DNA from: Cerrena zonata
Lineage: Eukaryota > Basidiomycota > Agaricomycetes > Polyporales > Cerrenaceae
Direction of reading: 5' to 3'
Assembly (NCBI GenBank): GCA_038087015.1
Contig: JASBNA010000080.1
Coordinates: 62,001-126,000, forward strand
Length of the DNA stretch: 64,000 bases
Position 1 is the stretch's first letter; each line of letters opens with the position of its first letter. The translations under genes were made by a program, and so were the position numbers. Below are positions 1 to 13,290 of the stretch, one piece after another. The notes beneath the pieces are model-generated. The model made no database searches and was not told where the DNA came from. It worked only from the letters and a program-made list of their open reading frames with translations.

Positions 1-1776
1 GGTGATGGCTGGAGGATCCAGTTTGATGCCTCTTGTGCTAGACCAGTCAAAAGGCCATGAGGGATATGCTTGTAATCGAAAGGGGGGGATTATGGTCAGT
101 TCATCGATGCGGGAATGATGAGAGGATACCTATTTCGTCCTTTGCATGTTGTCAATGTAAGCGAGGAGACGCGAGAGGGAAGGGGAACGAGGCACTTAAG
201 AGCCGTAATAGTCACGCAGTCATCTAGCTAGAGCAAAAAATCAGAACACAGTGCTCCTGGAGGGGATGGAGGCGATGACAATAAGCTTGTTGCCTTTTGA
301 GGTTATGTTTGAGTCTTAGCAGCAGAGAATAAAGGTGAGCTGATGTGCACGATCAGCTCATGCTTATAAGTGTTGAGTTGAGGCTACTGGAGGTTGCCGT
401 TCTCAAGGAGGGACCCTGGAGGTGAGCTGTGCGGAGGTGTGAGAGCGGCGGGGGCGACGATAACGACAAAAGCTTAAAGAAGAGGCGGAATGGAGAGGAC
501 CATTTTCAAGGCATAGTATGAGCCTCAATAACAAGTTGGTCAACATTGAACTCAAAGCTTGAAGCTTGAACACGAAAGCGAACATTCAGTCGAATCAGAA
601 TCGGTGGAGAAGTTTCGAGTTGAGTTACTCATGTCACGCGTCACAACGCACGTGCATTGCGTTCGTTGCGTTGCCAACTTAAACAAGGTCACTAACGCTG
701 TTCAAACTCACTCTTGTACTTAGTGCCCCACTACTTGCTAACGGGTTTGTTTCCTGCCTGCTCAATGTTCACTGTTCTCTAGCTACCACTTCCTTTCTTA
801 GCTACCATCGAGGCTTGTGTGGTAGTAATATACCATTCCCATGCACACGTATCATGTATACTTCGGTGAGTTTGTTCAGATTGAATCTTGTCAATTTGGT
901 GACGTTGAACATAACAATGGCTGCTACTGTAGGAGTCATGGGTTCAAAGGTAGTGCCAAATTTAGGTGAGTGTCTCACATTGCTGAGGTATCCCCCTGTG
1001 AGGTGCCGCCCAATGTGCGTGTATGGAAAAGGAATAGGAGGAGGGGAGCTGGGCTCAAAGGTGAGCATAGTAATGACATGCATCACCTTGATTCTCATTG
1101 TCTTGTCCTGACCATCTGTTTCAGCTTCCAACGACCCGAACCACGTTCATTTTGCGACGCGAAATCTGCGTAAGCCTCATCTTTGCTGTCCTAACTAGTA
1201 CTCTCTGACTGCGCCGCAGGTAGTTAGTTTCTGCTTATGCAATGACAGACCTGCAGCTAAATATGTCAATCCTCCCTCTGCCGTCCCCTCTCTGTAGTGT
1301 TTGCAAGACTTGTTCGTTGTCTTTTAGCATAGGAACAGTCATTATGTTCAGGATAGATGTCTGAGTATCCAGGTGAGTCTACACCACATCCCTAGTTAAC
1401 CACTGGTGCTCATAAGATTTGCTTTCTAGGGGGCTAAGAACATTCTGTGCTGAAAGACATCTGCCCCCTTCACTGTGGTAAATAACACACTGATAGCTTG
1501 CCACCGCACTGGCAGTGGGAGGGAATTAGGATGGTAGGGATTCTTGGAAGAGAGGATACTGTTGTGACATTCTCACCATTTGTAATAGACTAAAATATGT
1601 AACTTCAAACTTTGGTAATAGTTCTTGTATGGATTGTATTGAAAATATATTTAATGCATTATTTGATTTGATTGCACTGTGACTGCAGCCTCCTCAGAAA
1701 TGACTCTATGCCTCTGGACTATTGCCTTTGAATGGACTTTGAATGGTCTCCACTGTGCCTCGCAAAATGGAACCTA
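1..1776. other. No recognisable gene
   Basis: Mixed-composition sequence with only short open frames in several directions. None resembles a family I know, and none has convincing splice-linked continuation. It lies downstream of the minus-strand BRCT gene, so later exons of that gene would be expected here, but I could not find a coherent continuation. Confidence 0.4.
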
Positions 1777-2523
1777 CTAAATGCCTTTGACTGCCTCTCG
1801 ACTTTCTGTGTCTCTCAGAGGCGCTGAGAGGTCATGGAAAGGGCGGGAAAGGTCAGAGGAAAAATGTGTGAAAATGCTGATGTTTTCTTCGTTCTGCAGA
1901 CTTTCCCAACCCACTTTGAAGACAGTCGGTGCAGGCCATTCGTAAGGCCCCGTCGCGAGTCCTCGTACCCCTAATCTAACCGAGTCGTCGAACCAGTGGG
2001 GGACGAGCACCTTGATATTAATTGTCTTTTGGAATCTGACGGCGGTCTCGTACTTTGCGCTTCCGGTACTAAGCGCAAAGAGGTGAGTGACTTCTTTGGT
2101 GAGACCAGAGCGCCATTGACCACCGAGGGCAGTGATACCGGCGGACAAGACTTCGAGGTCGGACGGAGCAAGGTCGGTTGCAGCAGCTGTGATACTGGAA
2201 AATAGGAGTGCAGGGTCTGGAGAATGGTTTGCAGGATCCTGCACAGAGTTTATGATGATTGTGCGTTCGACCCAGAGAGGTGTTACGAGATGAGCATGAG
2301 TGTCCGAGGGGAGACCGTCGAGGGATTGGGATTTGGTGTGTGGGAGGGCAGTGGTAATGAAATGTGAAAGAGTAGGGTCGTTTGGTGGTACGGCTTGAGC
2401 ACCGTTTGCATTGAGTAGTGCAGCGAGCTGTCTTCGCTTGTTGTCTTCAATCAAATCGGAGATGGCGTAGAATACATTTGAGAATAATTGTGGTGAGTTT
2501 GACGAGTCCACCATAGAATGCAT
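1777..2523 (-). CDS. BRCT-domain protein, N-terminal part (Rtt107/PTIP-like)
   Basis: A 248-codon frame from an ATG at 2523. Residues about 10-95 fit a first BRCT repeat: an FSNVFYAISDL-type start, a THFIT-like segment, then LVTPLWVERTI with the conserved Trp. Residues about 118-195 fit a second repeat, with LGGQW, VTHLFAL and the VPHWFDDSV core. A tandem N-terminal BRCT pair followed by a Y-x-WP-P motif is the layout of Rtt107/Brc1/PTIP-like genome-maintenance scaffolds, which bind phosphorylated chromatin proteins at damaged replication forks. Those proteins are much longer, often around 1000 residues. Here the frame ends about 45 residues after the WP-P motif, and that tail does not look conserved, so an intron is probably being read through or the gene is truncated. 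No downstream exons were found toward position 1. The family call is fairly sure, the exact orthologue and the C-terminus are not. Confidence 0.68.
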   Translation of the reverse strand: MHSMVDSSNSPQLFSNVFYAISDLIEDNKRRQLAALLNANGAQAVPPNDPTLSHFITTALPHTKSQSLDGLPSDTHAHLVTPLWVERTIIINSVQDPANHSPDPALLFSSITAAATDLAPSDLEVLSAGITALGGQWRSGLTKEVTHLFALSTGSAKYETAVRFQKTINIKVLVPHWFDDSVRLGVRGLATGPYEWPAPTVFKVGWESLQNEENISIFTHFSSDLSRPFHDLSAPLRDTESREAVKGI

Positions 2524-5049
2524 GAGCTGCGGACGCGCGATGAAAGAAGACTCAGTGAGATTTTTACTCTATTAATTGTTATAGCATGTACAGTGAATAG
2601 ATAGAATGTCAAGAGTAAAAGTGCTTATGATAGATTTGAGTGGCTCCAAGCAGATGTCGGTTACGGAGCTAGAGGAGTAGCAAGAACAGACATGCAGCAG
2701 ATGCGACAAGACAAGAGTGTTTCACACCTTTCAGTCAATATATTGCGGTAATACCGTACCAGATGAAGCGCCGACGTTACAGTGCAGTCGCACCAGATGA
2801 CCCAGCTGAAATGGCTCATCTGAAGATGGGGGAGAGGGGGATAAATAGAGGACCTTAGCACTAGGTAGGTGTCCTTACTGTTGCATTTGTTGGGTAACCA
2901 TCCATAATTTTATCTCAAGCGTATCTGGCACAACTCATAACTCTGAGCCTTTAATTGTTTCTGTAGGTAGAGAGATTGAGGACATTGAGTTGCAGGAGAT
3001 TCTTTAAATTTGTGGTTCTTGAATCAATCTATAAATGATTGTTTACTTAGATATGCTTTTCTTAGAATTAGTCCAGTTATTTATTACCTCTTTCTTGGAT
3101 CTAATGTATATCCCAGTCATCCACTCACTATAAAGAAATACAGAACAACTATACTCAGCCAACTCAAATAGATAATCTGCCCCCCATTACTATTGGTACA
3201 TTACCTCCCACCAGAGGCCCCCCTACACCCAGTACCATTGAGAATAACATCTGGAATCGATGAGAGGTCTCAACAAGGTGAGTGGTAGAGATTGAAGCAT
3301 TAAATAATATTACAGACAAGTTGTATTGAGCATAGAGGACTATCACAGATGATAGTATATCTATTTTATATCATAGTGTCAGAGAAGCACCGAAACAGAC
3401 GAAACTTATAATATTCAATGCGATGTTAATCACCGTCTTGAGGAGTGGACTCGCATTTGAAGTGAATACTTGATATATTATTAGCACAGCAGAAATCAAG
3501 TTGAGTAAACAGACCTTTGCATTCTCAATACCGTGTCCCAAGCGTAGAAGTCCTGTCAGAAGGAAACGATCTCTTCAAGTCTATCTTGAGCCCACCAGGA
3601 TAGTGCAGTCCTTTCCTGTTAGCGTCTCGTAGGCAATAGAAGGACGCGGGTAAAGATCCGATCAGACCAAGATCCAATTAACGTCGGCGAAAAGAGTCGA
3701 AATTTGTTCAAACTTTGTAAGGAACAGTGAAGGTTGGGTGATTGCTTGTGGAGATGACCATCATGATAGTGGTGAATGATGATGGAGAGGGATATGATCG
3801 GAGTCCCGTTGGAAAGAGAAGTGTTGGTGTTCGATGTCAACTAGGCCAACTGGTCACTTTTGAAAGCGCGATGCAGCAGCCGACTCTGGTGGTTGATTTC
3901 AACCAATATCCAGATTGACGAATTAGAATACGGGGGAAGATTCGAGGATCTTACTATTGTCCCGCATATAGATAGCATGGTTAGACGTCATAAGGAGCTT
4001 CCTCTAAAAGGGTGGAAGGCCGTTGGTCCCATCGTGATAGCCCAGAGTCGCATCCTGTAAGTTAGGACCTACATAAAATATCACACAAAACGACGGCATC
4101 ATTAGTGTCAAGATTCGATTTAGTACTGCTAAGCCTGGACGGAAGCGGAGGGCTCAGAGTACATACCCTTCGACAGCTGCAGTTACAGCAGCTTGTATCC
4201 AGGCCATCGGGGCAAGAAAGCGACTACTCGTCAGAAAGACACTTGTAGAATTGTCTCGTCGAGGAGAAAATCACAGTGAAAGAACTTCGTCATTTGAACG
4301 AATGAGCCTGCCGCGTAGTCTCTGGATCCGCTCCTATCGCGTCACCTACGACATGCACAATGCAGATAGTCAAGTTATTGGCGGGTGCCAAATAGAATTT
4401 GAGATTGAGAGTTTGTGAATAAGGGAGATACATACTGACATAGATGAATGTCTTTGTACCGACAACAATCCAGGATTCTTCTACTCCATAACCACTATGA
4501 TCGCCGTCCCAATATTCACTTTCCACGAATCGGTCCGTTTGCCTCGGTGTCGTTTGAGACTGCGTTCATGCTCCCGCCGTTGGCAAACCAGGGTAACACG
4601 GCGGATAAAAGCAGACGTTAAGTTGCTTCGTCAGAGGATGATATAGATGTCGTATAGTTGATAACAAGAGTGGGACTGTCATACAGAGAATTCTCGTCCT
4701 ATAAATCCTGAGTATCCAGTGTACACAGAGCATAGACTCTGGACATGATGAGGAGAACGTTGCTGGTTGGACTAAACTTGCCAGACATTCTAGGTCGAAT
4801 TTCTTCGCGAGTAGAGATTGCCTTCCCATCAGAGCATCTAGCACTCATGGTGCCTCGAAACCCGGAGTAACGTTGAAAGTCGAAGTATACAATCATAGCA
4901 AGGGCAAGTTTGGGTTGGACTCTATAGAGTCCGCCAATAAACATTTATTGTAATGTCAGAAAGGTACCAGAAAGACGAAAAGACATGCATACGAATGGGA
5001 TAGTCACTCAAAAGACAGACCTCAGAGACGGCACGGTAGACCGCACACC
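2524..5049. other. Frame-broken sequence, no supported gene
   Basis: Only short open stretches on both strands. On the minus strand, 4944-4700 contains hydrophobic pieces such as VLLIMSRVYAL that faintly recall seven-transmembrane fungal proteins (DUF6533-like). Frames shift repeatedly and the similarity is too weak to name. It may belong to the same decayed unit as the duplicated segment that follows. Confidence 0.3.
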
Positions 5050-6830
5050 GGTAGTCTCGAGCATAATAGTCTCCTCAGAAAGAGGCAGTAGACTGAAGTC
5101 CATCCTTCCAATACAGAAAAGTCATTGTTGTCATCTAATCGTCTTCCTGTTGTTCAGAAGCAGGATTGGGTGGAGCAGATGCAAGCAAAAGAAGAGTCAT
5201 TCGAGGTTCGGGAAGCGAAGACTCAGACGGAACAGTCAGGACTCTGAGTCGACTAAAGCGTAGGACGATTGTTGATTCGAGGGAGAAATGCGGTGGGGAG
5301 AACAACTAGGTACAGGAGGAATCCTTCGGACGGATTTGCTAAAGTTGAGACACAGTGGAGAGAAGACATGCAGAGACTTCGAGGGAGCCCCGGTCGATAT
5401 CCAATCAGAGTGCGCCGATCAGCTTAAGCGCCCCTCTTGACGACGGCGATGACGTAACCCATATTCCCTCCACCGTCTGCTCTGAGTCTCTCTCGACATG
5501 TATGCCTTTCTCATCTCTAGTCTGTTGTACATTGTCGGCCTTTTCTATGCGGGTAGACAACCAACACCTAGTATTAACTTCTCTCAACTTGCCCTCAGAT
5601 GAACCTCTCGAGCTACCCACTGTGTTAAAGCCTGTCTCTCCAAGTCGTTGTTCAGCTATTCTAGAATCAGCCTGGAGATCAGAAGCAGAGTGTGAATAGG
5701 GAGAACATAACCTTATATCGTGCGTATACTGGTCCCTGAGGCCATTTTCATAGCCACTTTACGACTCATGCCAATCTCTCACACATGTAGACGGTTTCTT
5801 TTCTTTTCTTTGTGCTTTGGTCTATCATGAGAGCATGTAGCCCCTCAAAGTTGCTTCCCCAGCTCCGAACTCTACATACACCTTTACTTTGACTCTGCCT
5901 CTGCGAGTCCACGCGACCCCTTTTCCAGACTCTCGATCTCGGTCAGTCAACGTCATTTCTGGGACCCTTATAGTTATTCACAAGTACCTTACGTCATCCC
6001 CTCGCCCAAGACCGTTTCCAAGCCCATGTAAACTTGGATTCCTTGCTCGACACGACACCCATCCTCATCTGCCAAATATCCGCTCCTCATGTCGCTATCT
6101 GTTTCATCGGATACACGTCCGTCCAACCTGAGCGTTTGAATTCAGACGTTCTCATCTCGATTTGTGGATCGAGAACACGCGGAACTCTCGCTCTACACCC
6201 ATGAGGTGACATTCTACGGCACGCCCATATGTCAATATTCGATGCCTCGAACTTCTCGCCTCGATCCTGGTGATAACTAGGACACCTAACCCACCCCAAG
6301 CTGTACGAACCCGCTGTTTTCGGTGCCGTCACTCTTATTCTCCAACATCCTCCTTCTCGGCCACCTGTACAATTGTGGTACTAAGATGAGGCTAAGCACA
6401 GTTCCTGCTTAGAAGGTCGCATCCAACTGCCCTCCCCTCCCAGTGCGTTCATCTCTCGCCTTGATTGACCCCCCTCCACCGTTTACACTCGAGATATCTC
6501 GCGTTGACGAGAGAATTTCGAATGCAGACATCAAACTCCCAGGATCTTCCATCCTTCTCTCTGTTCATTCCATTCGATCCTCCCATCTTCACGTAGAATC
6601 CGTCTATGACGCCCGCCTTCTTGCTCGTTTGCAGACGACATATGGTCCTCCTGACAAATCCCCTCGGGCACCCAAGATTCCTTTTACCCCCAGGCCTTGA
6701 AGGGTGTCACCCTCTACCAAGATGAACTATGCGACTGTTTGTCCCGAGAACTTACCTCTCTACCCTCATTTACAAGATTTATTGTGACGCGCGCTAGCAT
6801 ATAGCTGTATACATACCCTCATGGCTCTGC
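5050..6830. repeat. Old duplicated segment, copy 1
   Basis: Shares collinear diverged blocks with 11535-13290. Examples are AGCAAAAGAAGAGTCA (about 5188 and 11687), a GTGGAGAGAAG block (about 5355 and 11850), CTCGATCTCGGTC followed by a GTCA-rich stretch (about 5925 and 12438), CTTGCTCGACAC or its variant (about 6041 and 12546), and TACCAAGATGAACTA or its variant (about 6715 and 13182). The offset stays near 6.45-6.5 kb, so this is one tandem duplication event followed by heavy divergence. No long reading frame is shared by the two copies, so any gene here is dead. Confidence 0.55.
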
Positions 6831-9800
6831 GACGATGACGAGGCCTCTCGAAGAGTCCGTCTGCTTCTGTTGTCAGATCGTCGGTCAATCAAGTCGTCAG
6901 ATCGCCGCCAGTCACCGTAATCTCTCTCAACACATCCGAGCAGGTAACGAGCCGAAGGATGGGAAAGAGACCAAGTGTCATATCGATATCCTCCTACCGC
7001 CATCGGTTGCTGTTAGGAAATTTGTCTGCATTGGTTCCTGTCCGTGATAGGGTGCACCTGCAGAGGGCCAGTCCTTGTGATACATACGTCCCACCACTGA
7101 ATCTTACAGCTCTATGGAGCTCATTTGGCTGACTCTATTCGATGATTCCAAAAAAAGTCTCCTCGCCTAACCTTCCAGCATATCCTTCTCGATACCATGA
7201 CCTAATTCCTCGATGGCTGGATCGAATTTTCGAATGCATATGGCTAGGTCAGCGGTGCGTACGTTGTCTTCTTACATGGCTCACGCTGATTGTTCACGAT
7301 TACAGATTCTGTCCCGCTAGCGCATATAATCTGATCTTGAAGCTACTCTATAACACATCACGGCTGCTAACATGTTCAGTTTACACTCTGGTCGTCGCTT
7401 TCAATTGGATGAAAACCTTCCGCGGGTCCTCTTTGCATTTCCCCAACCTCGTTTGACACCAATTATTTCCATTTATCAGATCTCTCCACTCGAGCCTCTC
7501 ATCACCACACTAGATGGTTTATTTACTCTCCCTCCACGGCAGTGAGGAATGTCTGCACACCATGTTCAAGATAGCATTGATTGTCGTCGTCTGTGCAATT
7601 TTTATGACAAAACGTGACGGTCATAAAACCTCATCTTCTATACCAGTACGACTCACACCTTCCTCTATCCTCCCATTGATCGACCCAACTTGAAAAACGT
7701 GACATCTTGGCCATAGAGTCTATAGGCATAACTGTACGTTTTCGGCGTCCACAATAGACACAACGTCCACAGGTCCACAGAGCTTTCTTTAGAGTGTTAC
7801 CGTTCTGGTTGATCAGCATCGCCTTGGTCCCCCAATACCTGCTATCACTTGAAACTCCTCATACTTGGTCGATCTATGGACCCTCCGTACCTTTTTGCAA
7901 GTGGTACACATCGCTTTCAAATGCATACCATTCTGAAGTCCTTGCTCGACAACGCATCCATCGACACCCCGTCTCATCTGTACATAGGAAATGCTGCATC
8001 CTCACGATCTTTCAACTCGTATTCAAGATTGTTCTCCTCGTGTTAGTATTTCTTGAACTTGGTCCCGCATATCTCTAAATCTATATATTCTTGTCCTGAT
8101 GTGAGGATCGGGCATACGTGGAACTCTACCACCCCACCCATCGTACGACACTTTTATGGCATAGATCCTTTCAGTTGTACGAAATATTTCGAGTCCGTGT
8201 CCCCTGTCCCTAATGTTCCCCTTTTCGACTCCCTATTTGGCTGCTGTACAAGACGAGGTCAAGCTCCCTTTTACTTGTAACGACATATCCAAATTCTATC
8301 AATCACCACGTACTCGCTCGTGCATTGTTCTATCATCGATGCCTGATGCCTCACGCCGTGAGGAAATTTTGAATGTGAATACACAAACCGATTCTCGTGC
8401 TCGATGTCTTACGTCTGCGGCTGGTCTTAGACAGTTGTTTTATCGCCAAATAATACAACTCGACCTACCACCAGGCCGTTTCACTCCATCATTCTCATCT
8501 CTTGATACATCTCGCTGGTAACTGCTACCGATCACTACGCCCGACCTTACCACTATATTCCTCCTTGCTCGTTTGGAGATGATTTCCTTCTGACGAGAGC
8601 ACTCCTTTCATCCAGGGTGATTTTTGACCTACGTCGAAGTACGCGGACTGCTCACCCCGTGAATCCACTTCAGCGACTTCACTCACGAGATTCATTATGA
8701 TGTGTTAGCATATAGCTCCATACATACCATACGTCGACGATCTCGGGGAGGATATTATTTGTTTTGCTCGTTTCTGATGTCAGACTGCCGGTCCATCGTC
8801 GTTATTCGTTATCTCCGGACTACTGCAGTTCGCCCTCATCCGCTCTCCATGCCCTCCCACTAGTATCGATGCGTATGACCAGAGACTTAAGGACTTCGCT
8901 TATTGATGATATCCGTCGGTGTCATGAAATGCGGTTCCTGTCCGTGTACTCGTGAGTTAGTACACCTCTGCCTGCTCGCCTTTCTTCAGAATGTCCAGCG
9001 ACATCTATGTGCCTCTGCTGATTTTTCTTCCTTTTGCCTCTACGGACTTGGAGCATTGTATCGTTGTTCTCGATAATTCTCCGGAGTGTCATGTGACACC
9101 TTGCTTCGACTTTCAACATAACTTCTTAGACAGTATGATCCCATCCTCTGTTACTGGACCGAATATCGACTGTGAACACGTACTGATGATGGCTTCTCGT
9201 TAAAACACGCAGAATTCGGTCCTGAAACTACGCTATACCACGTCAAGGGTGCTATGACGTTCGGTCTACTCTACATTGCTTTCCGTCGGACGAAACCACT
9301 CTTCTCAACCTCTTTATATCCCTTCAGCCTCATCCAAGACCAATTTCCCTCATTTGTCGTTTCCTTCCACTCGAACCTCACACCAGAGATCGCATCCTGC
9401 CTCCATTTGTGGTGACAAGAGGATGTATATACCCTTCGTGTCCGGGTCCACTGAGTATCGTCGACTGCGTGCCATCCAACTTTCGCTCCCCACGCACAAG
9501 TCGTAGAGTCGTAGCGTCAACGATCTTTCCGAAGTCCCCCATATCCACATCGTAAAGGGCGGTTTTGGTATCAAATAACCATCTTCCGTGTGTTACGGTA
9601 GTTGCTTTGTCGTTTCTAGGAAGAAATATATGTTGATCTCATCCCTCACGGCCATCTCGTTGCGCCGCATCGCTTACAAATTTGAATTCGATCATTGTAT
9701 GCGGTATGCCTCTCATTCTTTCTTAGCCTCAAGCGATACTAATCAGACTAACAACTACCAAGTGGATCATTCTGCTCCCCGCTTTTATGATATACTTGTC

Positions 9801-11534
9801 CTGTTGTCTCACTAACTCTTGTCTGCTACTACTTACTCTATTAATGAGCATGGGACTCAGGTTATCGGGATCCTCACCATCACCAGCGACCTGAATCTGT
9901 AGGCTCACTCAATATCCGATCGTACTTAAGATTGTTCCCCTGCAATGATTACGACTAGCTCATTGTTTCGGGGAGATTAAATTCCTTTAACTCTCAGTCC
10001 TAGGCTCCTATCACCACGATGACTGATAACCTTTCCAACGCAGAGGTGATCTGGATAATGTCCGCCGTAGTGAAAACATTACTCGTACTATATCTCGGCG
10101 TTTATCATTGTTTCTTCTCGATTACAGTTACCAAGGGATTTGTTAGAAATATATATTGGAAAGACTATAAAATAACCGAGAGTATGATGCCAGAAAAGAG
10201 TCGAGCGACTACATTCGACATGGTGAAAGAATGGTTTTTTTGGAACTATGAGCCAAGCCTGGGCTGCTACACAAATTGACGTTGCTCGACGCAATGCAAC
10301 GGTGACTATCCGGTATTTGAGGAATTTTCTGAAAAGCAATGGAGGAACGAAGAAAAGATCGTAAAATAGATACGCTACAACATACATACGGAAACGCTGC
10401 TCTATGGACATAGATAGTAGTTTGGTCGGGTCAATGGATAATGGATGGTCTTCTCGTCTCAAACTTGAATCAACGAGCTTGAGGGGAGGCGTGTCCGATA
10501 TGTTTCTGAGAATGTCAGTTTGTATCATTTTTTACGAAGGCACGAGGAGGACGATAAAACCCTGTAACAGATATGTTAGCATAGGAAAAGAGAGATGCAT
10601 ATAATCAATCACCAATGTGAGCAATTCATATCACAGACACGAGTGGGGGATGACGAGTTTGTATCGGAGAGATGAAGTTGATCGCCATTTCCGTCGAAGA
10701 CAAGCAACAAAAATAAAGCTTTCCAAGACGATTATTGAGAAGACTTGGAGATGGCCTTTGGATGATGGCCGCCGTCCCTATAATTGGAAACGAAAGAATC
10801 TCAGTCCAAGCCCACAGAGACCCTGCTTTCGTTTTCGTCATACTGAAGGCAGATAGGCCAAGGCCGATGGATCGCTAAATTGAATGAGGGATTATCACGT
10901 CCTGGACGGACAACAAATGGGGCCAGGAAACTTTATGATCCTGGAAGCTCGAGATACAATATGGTCATTTGAGCGAGAGGAAGTTGGAATAATGAAGTCC
11001 ATAAGTCAACGACACGAGCGGGAAAGCTGCCTAGTTTAGTAAAAGCAGATAGTATTAAAGGTTTGAATACGTATAATGACGGTCTTGTTCGTTTTCCTCG
11101 GTACGTCGCTCGAATATTGTTATAACAAAGCAGGGTTGACAGGGGTTAACACTATGTTGGTTTGATAGAGAACACCTTAGCTATCGCGATAGTAGATCGC
11201 AACAATGGGTACGTCGTATGTCATCCAAGCAATTTCGACAGCGTCGATTACAGTTCCCTGTGTAGAATCAATGAGGACCGCGTTGCTGACCATGCGAGGT
11301 TGAGGTTGAACTCACTATATATCCGATGGGGTCAATGGTAGAGACGGAGGCATGATGTACGCGGTCCGCGTTGAGTACAGGCAGGGGTCTCGCAAGAGAA
11401 ATCCATGCTACGTTGTAATGTCGGAGAAGCACCAACCATACAAAGGGGCATACTTACCGGTAGGATTATCGCTCCAGTCACACCACCCCAGATGTTATTT
11501 CGGAGCCTACTTGAGATCACATAAGCACAGGCTC
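6831..11534. other. Decayed internally repetitive sequence without a supported gene
   Basis: Composition resembles the flanking duplicated segments. A motif around GCATATAGCT followed by CATACATACC recurs at about 6797 and 8707, with weaker relatives at about 13245 and 14250, in similar contexts (a CGACGAT block, then a short run giving a GTCAG...CGGTC pattern). This implies smaller repeat units of about 1.0-1.9 kb inside the larger duplication. Open stretches of 60-146 codons exist on both strands around 10.0-10.6 kb, but their products are rich in Cys, His and Trp, overlap each other on opposite strands, and match nothing I recognise. Confidence 0.35.
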
Positions 11535-13290
11535 AAACGTTTGAAACCGTGATCGAGCATGTGTGTAGCCTTTTCCGAAGGAAGCAGCTTATTCAAGCCT
11601 AACAAAACAGTCGTTGTCGCCCGATCGTCTTCTTCCTTTCCAGCAGTAGGGGCAAGTGGAACACGGTCTGAGCTACATCGGTAGTCAGCAAAAGAAGAGT
11701 CAGGATCTCTTCAAAGTTTGTAGGGGACGATGGAGGCTCCCGAGTCGGCTAGAGCGTGGGATGATTGCGGGCTCCAGGGAGCGATGTCGGAGTTGGGAGG
11801 ACTACTGGGTAGAGGAGGAATCCATCGAACGTGTCTATTGAGACACCGTGGAGAGAAGGCATGTTTGAGGACGAGGCATCCAATCAGAGAGCGTCGATCA
11901 ACGAGCGCTTACGCCTTCGACGTCACTCTGCAGGCTTGGCGGCCTACCACGATTTCCTCCACTCCTGCAGTTATATACAAGACCGATGATGGCCTGTACT
12001 GAATCCATTTGACCTTATGTTCCTCTCTGGATTACCTCTTCAGCCCGCTGGCTTACCTCATGGAGCATCGCCCATTCAGATACGTCCCAACAATCCGATT
12101 AATCAACGTTCAACACCTATGTAGGCCTTCGCACTCGCCCGCAGCTATTCGCACCAGTTTAACGCATGCATCTTATCGTGCTGACATATCACATTTATCA
12201 GTTCGACATACTAAGACTATCACGACGATCAGGACTAAGACATGAAAACGAACGGCCATGCTTACGTCGTGCGTATCTTCATATCTGGCCAGTACGGTAT
12301 ACTTAGCATCCGTACCTCGTCTTCACCTAGATTGACCATGAACGCACGCTTCGCTTCATAGCTAGAAAACCTATCATCTTGGTTATGGACACTACACATG
12401 CCTTCCTTTACAAGCTCACGAGGATTCTCTATTCCCTCGATCTCGGTCGGTCACCGTCATTCAGGCTCTCCCATACCTATCCGCAAATCGTCTATATCAT
12501 TCCCTCACTTGAGTCCACTTTCAAACGTATGCCGACCTCAACTCCTCGCTCGACACCCGGTCCCCACTCATCAACGGAGAATATTGCACCCTTCATGATC
12601 CTCCGCGCCAGTACTCTTTCTCGACAAGCCCCAACTTTGTAGCTTAGGAATCTCATCTCATCTCAATTTGAAAACCGAGGATACCTGAAACTATCATACC
12701 AAGTGCATAGGACAGCACCTTTGCGGGACATCCATTTCCAGCTATCCAAGGGATAGAGCTCCTCGCTCAGATCCTAGCAACACGAACACAGTGTCATCCC
12801 TTTCGGTGTTGTCCCCTTCCTTTATGCCGATACGTACAACTGCCATATCAGACAGGGTCAACCACCCTTCTTTGCTTGGAGTATCACATCCAACCTTCAT
12901 CGCCTCTCGGTATATCCATCTCACATCCTGATGGATGCCCTATCCATCTATGCACGAGCTGTCTCGCATATACGGGTTGTATTTGAATGCGGATATCAGT
13001 CTTTCGGGAGTTGTATCCTATCCATTGTGTTGGCTCAACTCATTTCTCACTTTCTCGAAGCAAACTTTGTCAATCATTTGTCTCGATATTTGCTTTTGTT
13101 CGTTTGGACGGCCTCATCTGATCCTTCTGGCAGCTGCCCTTGGACGCTCGAGATCCCCTTTACCCAAGCTTGGAAGGGATCTATCAAGACGAACTAGGTG
13201 ACTAGTTACCCCAAGGATGTATCTACGGAACTTGCCGTGATGTGTTAACATTATACTCACACATACCTCCACGGCTGGATACTTTGACGA
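11535..13290. repeat. Old duplicated segment, copy 2
   Basis: Partner of 5050-6830, in the same orientation and about 6.5 kb away. Collinear blocks include the AGCAAAAGAAGAGTCA block at about 11687 and the ATCCAATCAGAG block at about 11876. Indels are frequent and no frame is conserved with copy 1. Confidence 0.55.

Noticed and set aside
4699..4944. Seven-transmembrane DUF6533-like gene on the minus strand
   Set aside because: Only isolated hydrophobic motifs in different frames. No consistent exon chain could be built.
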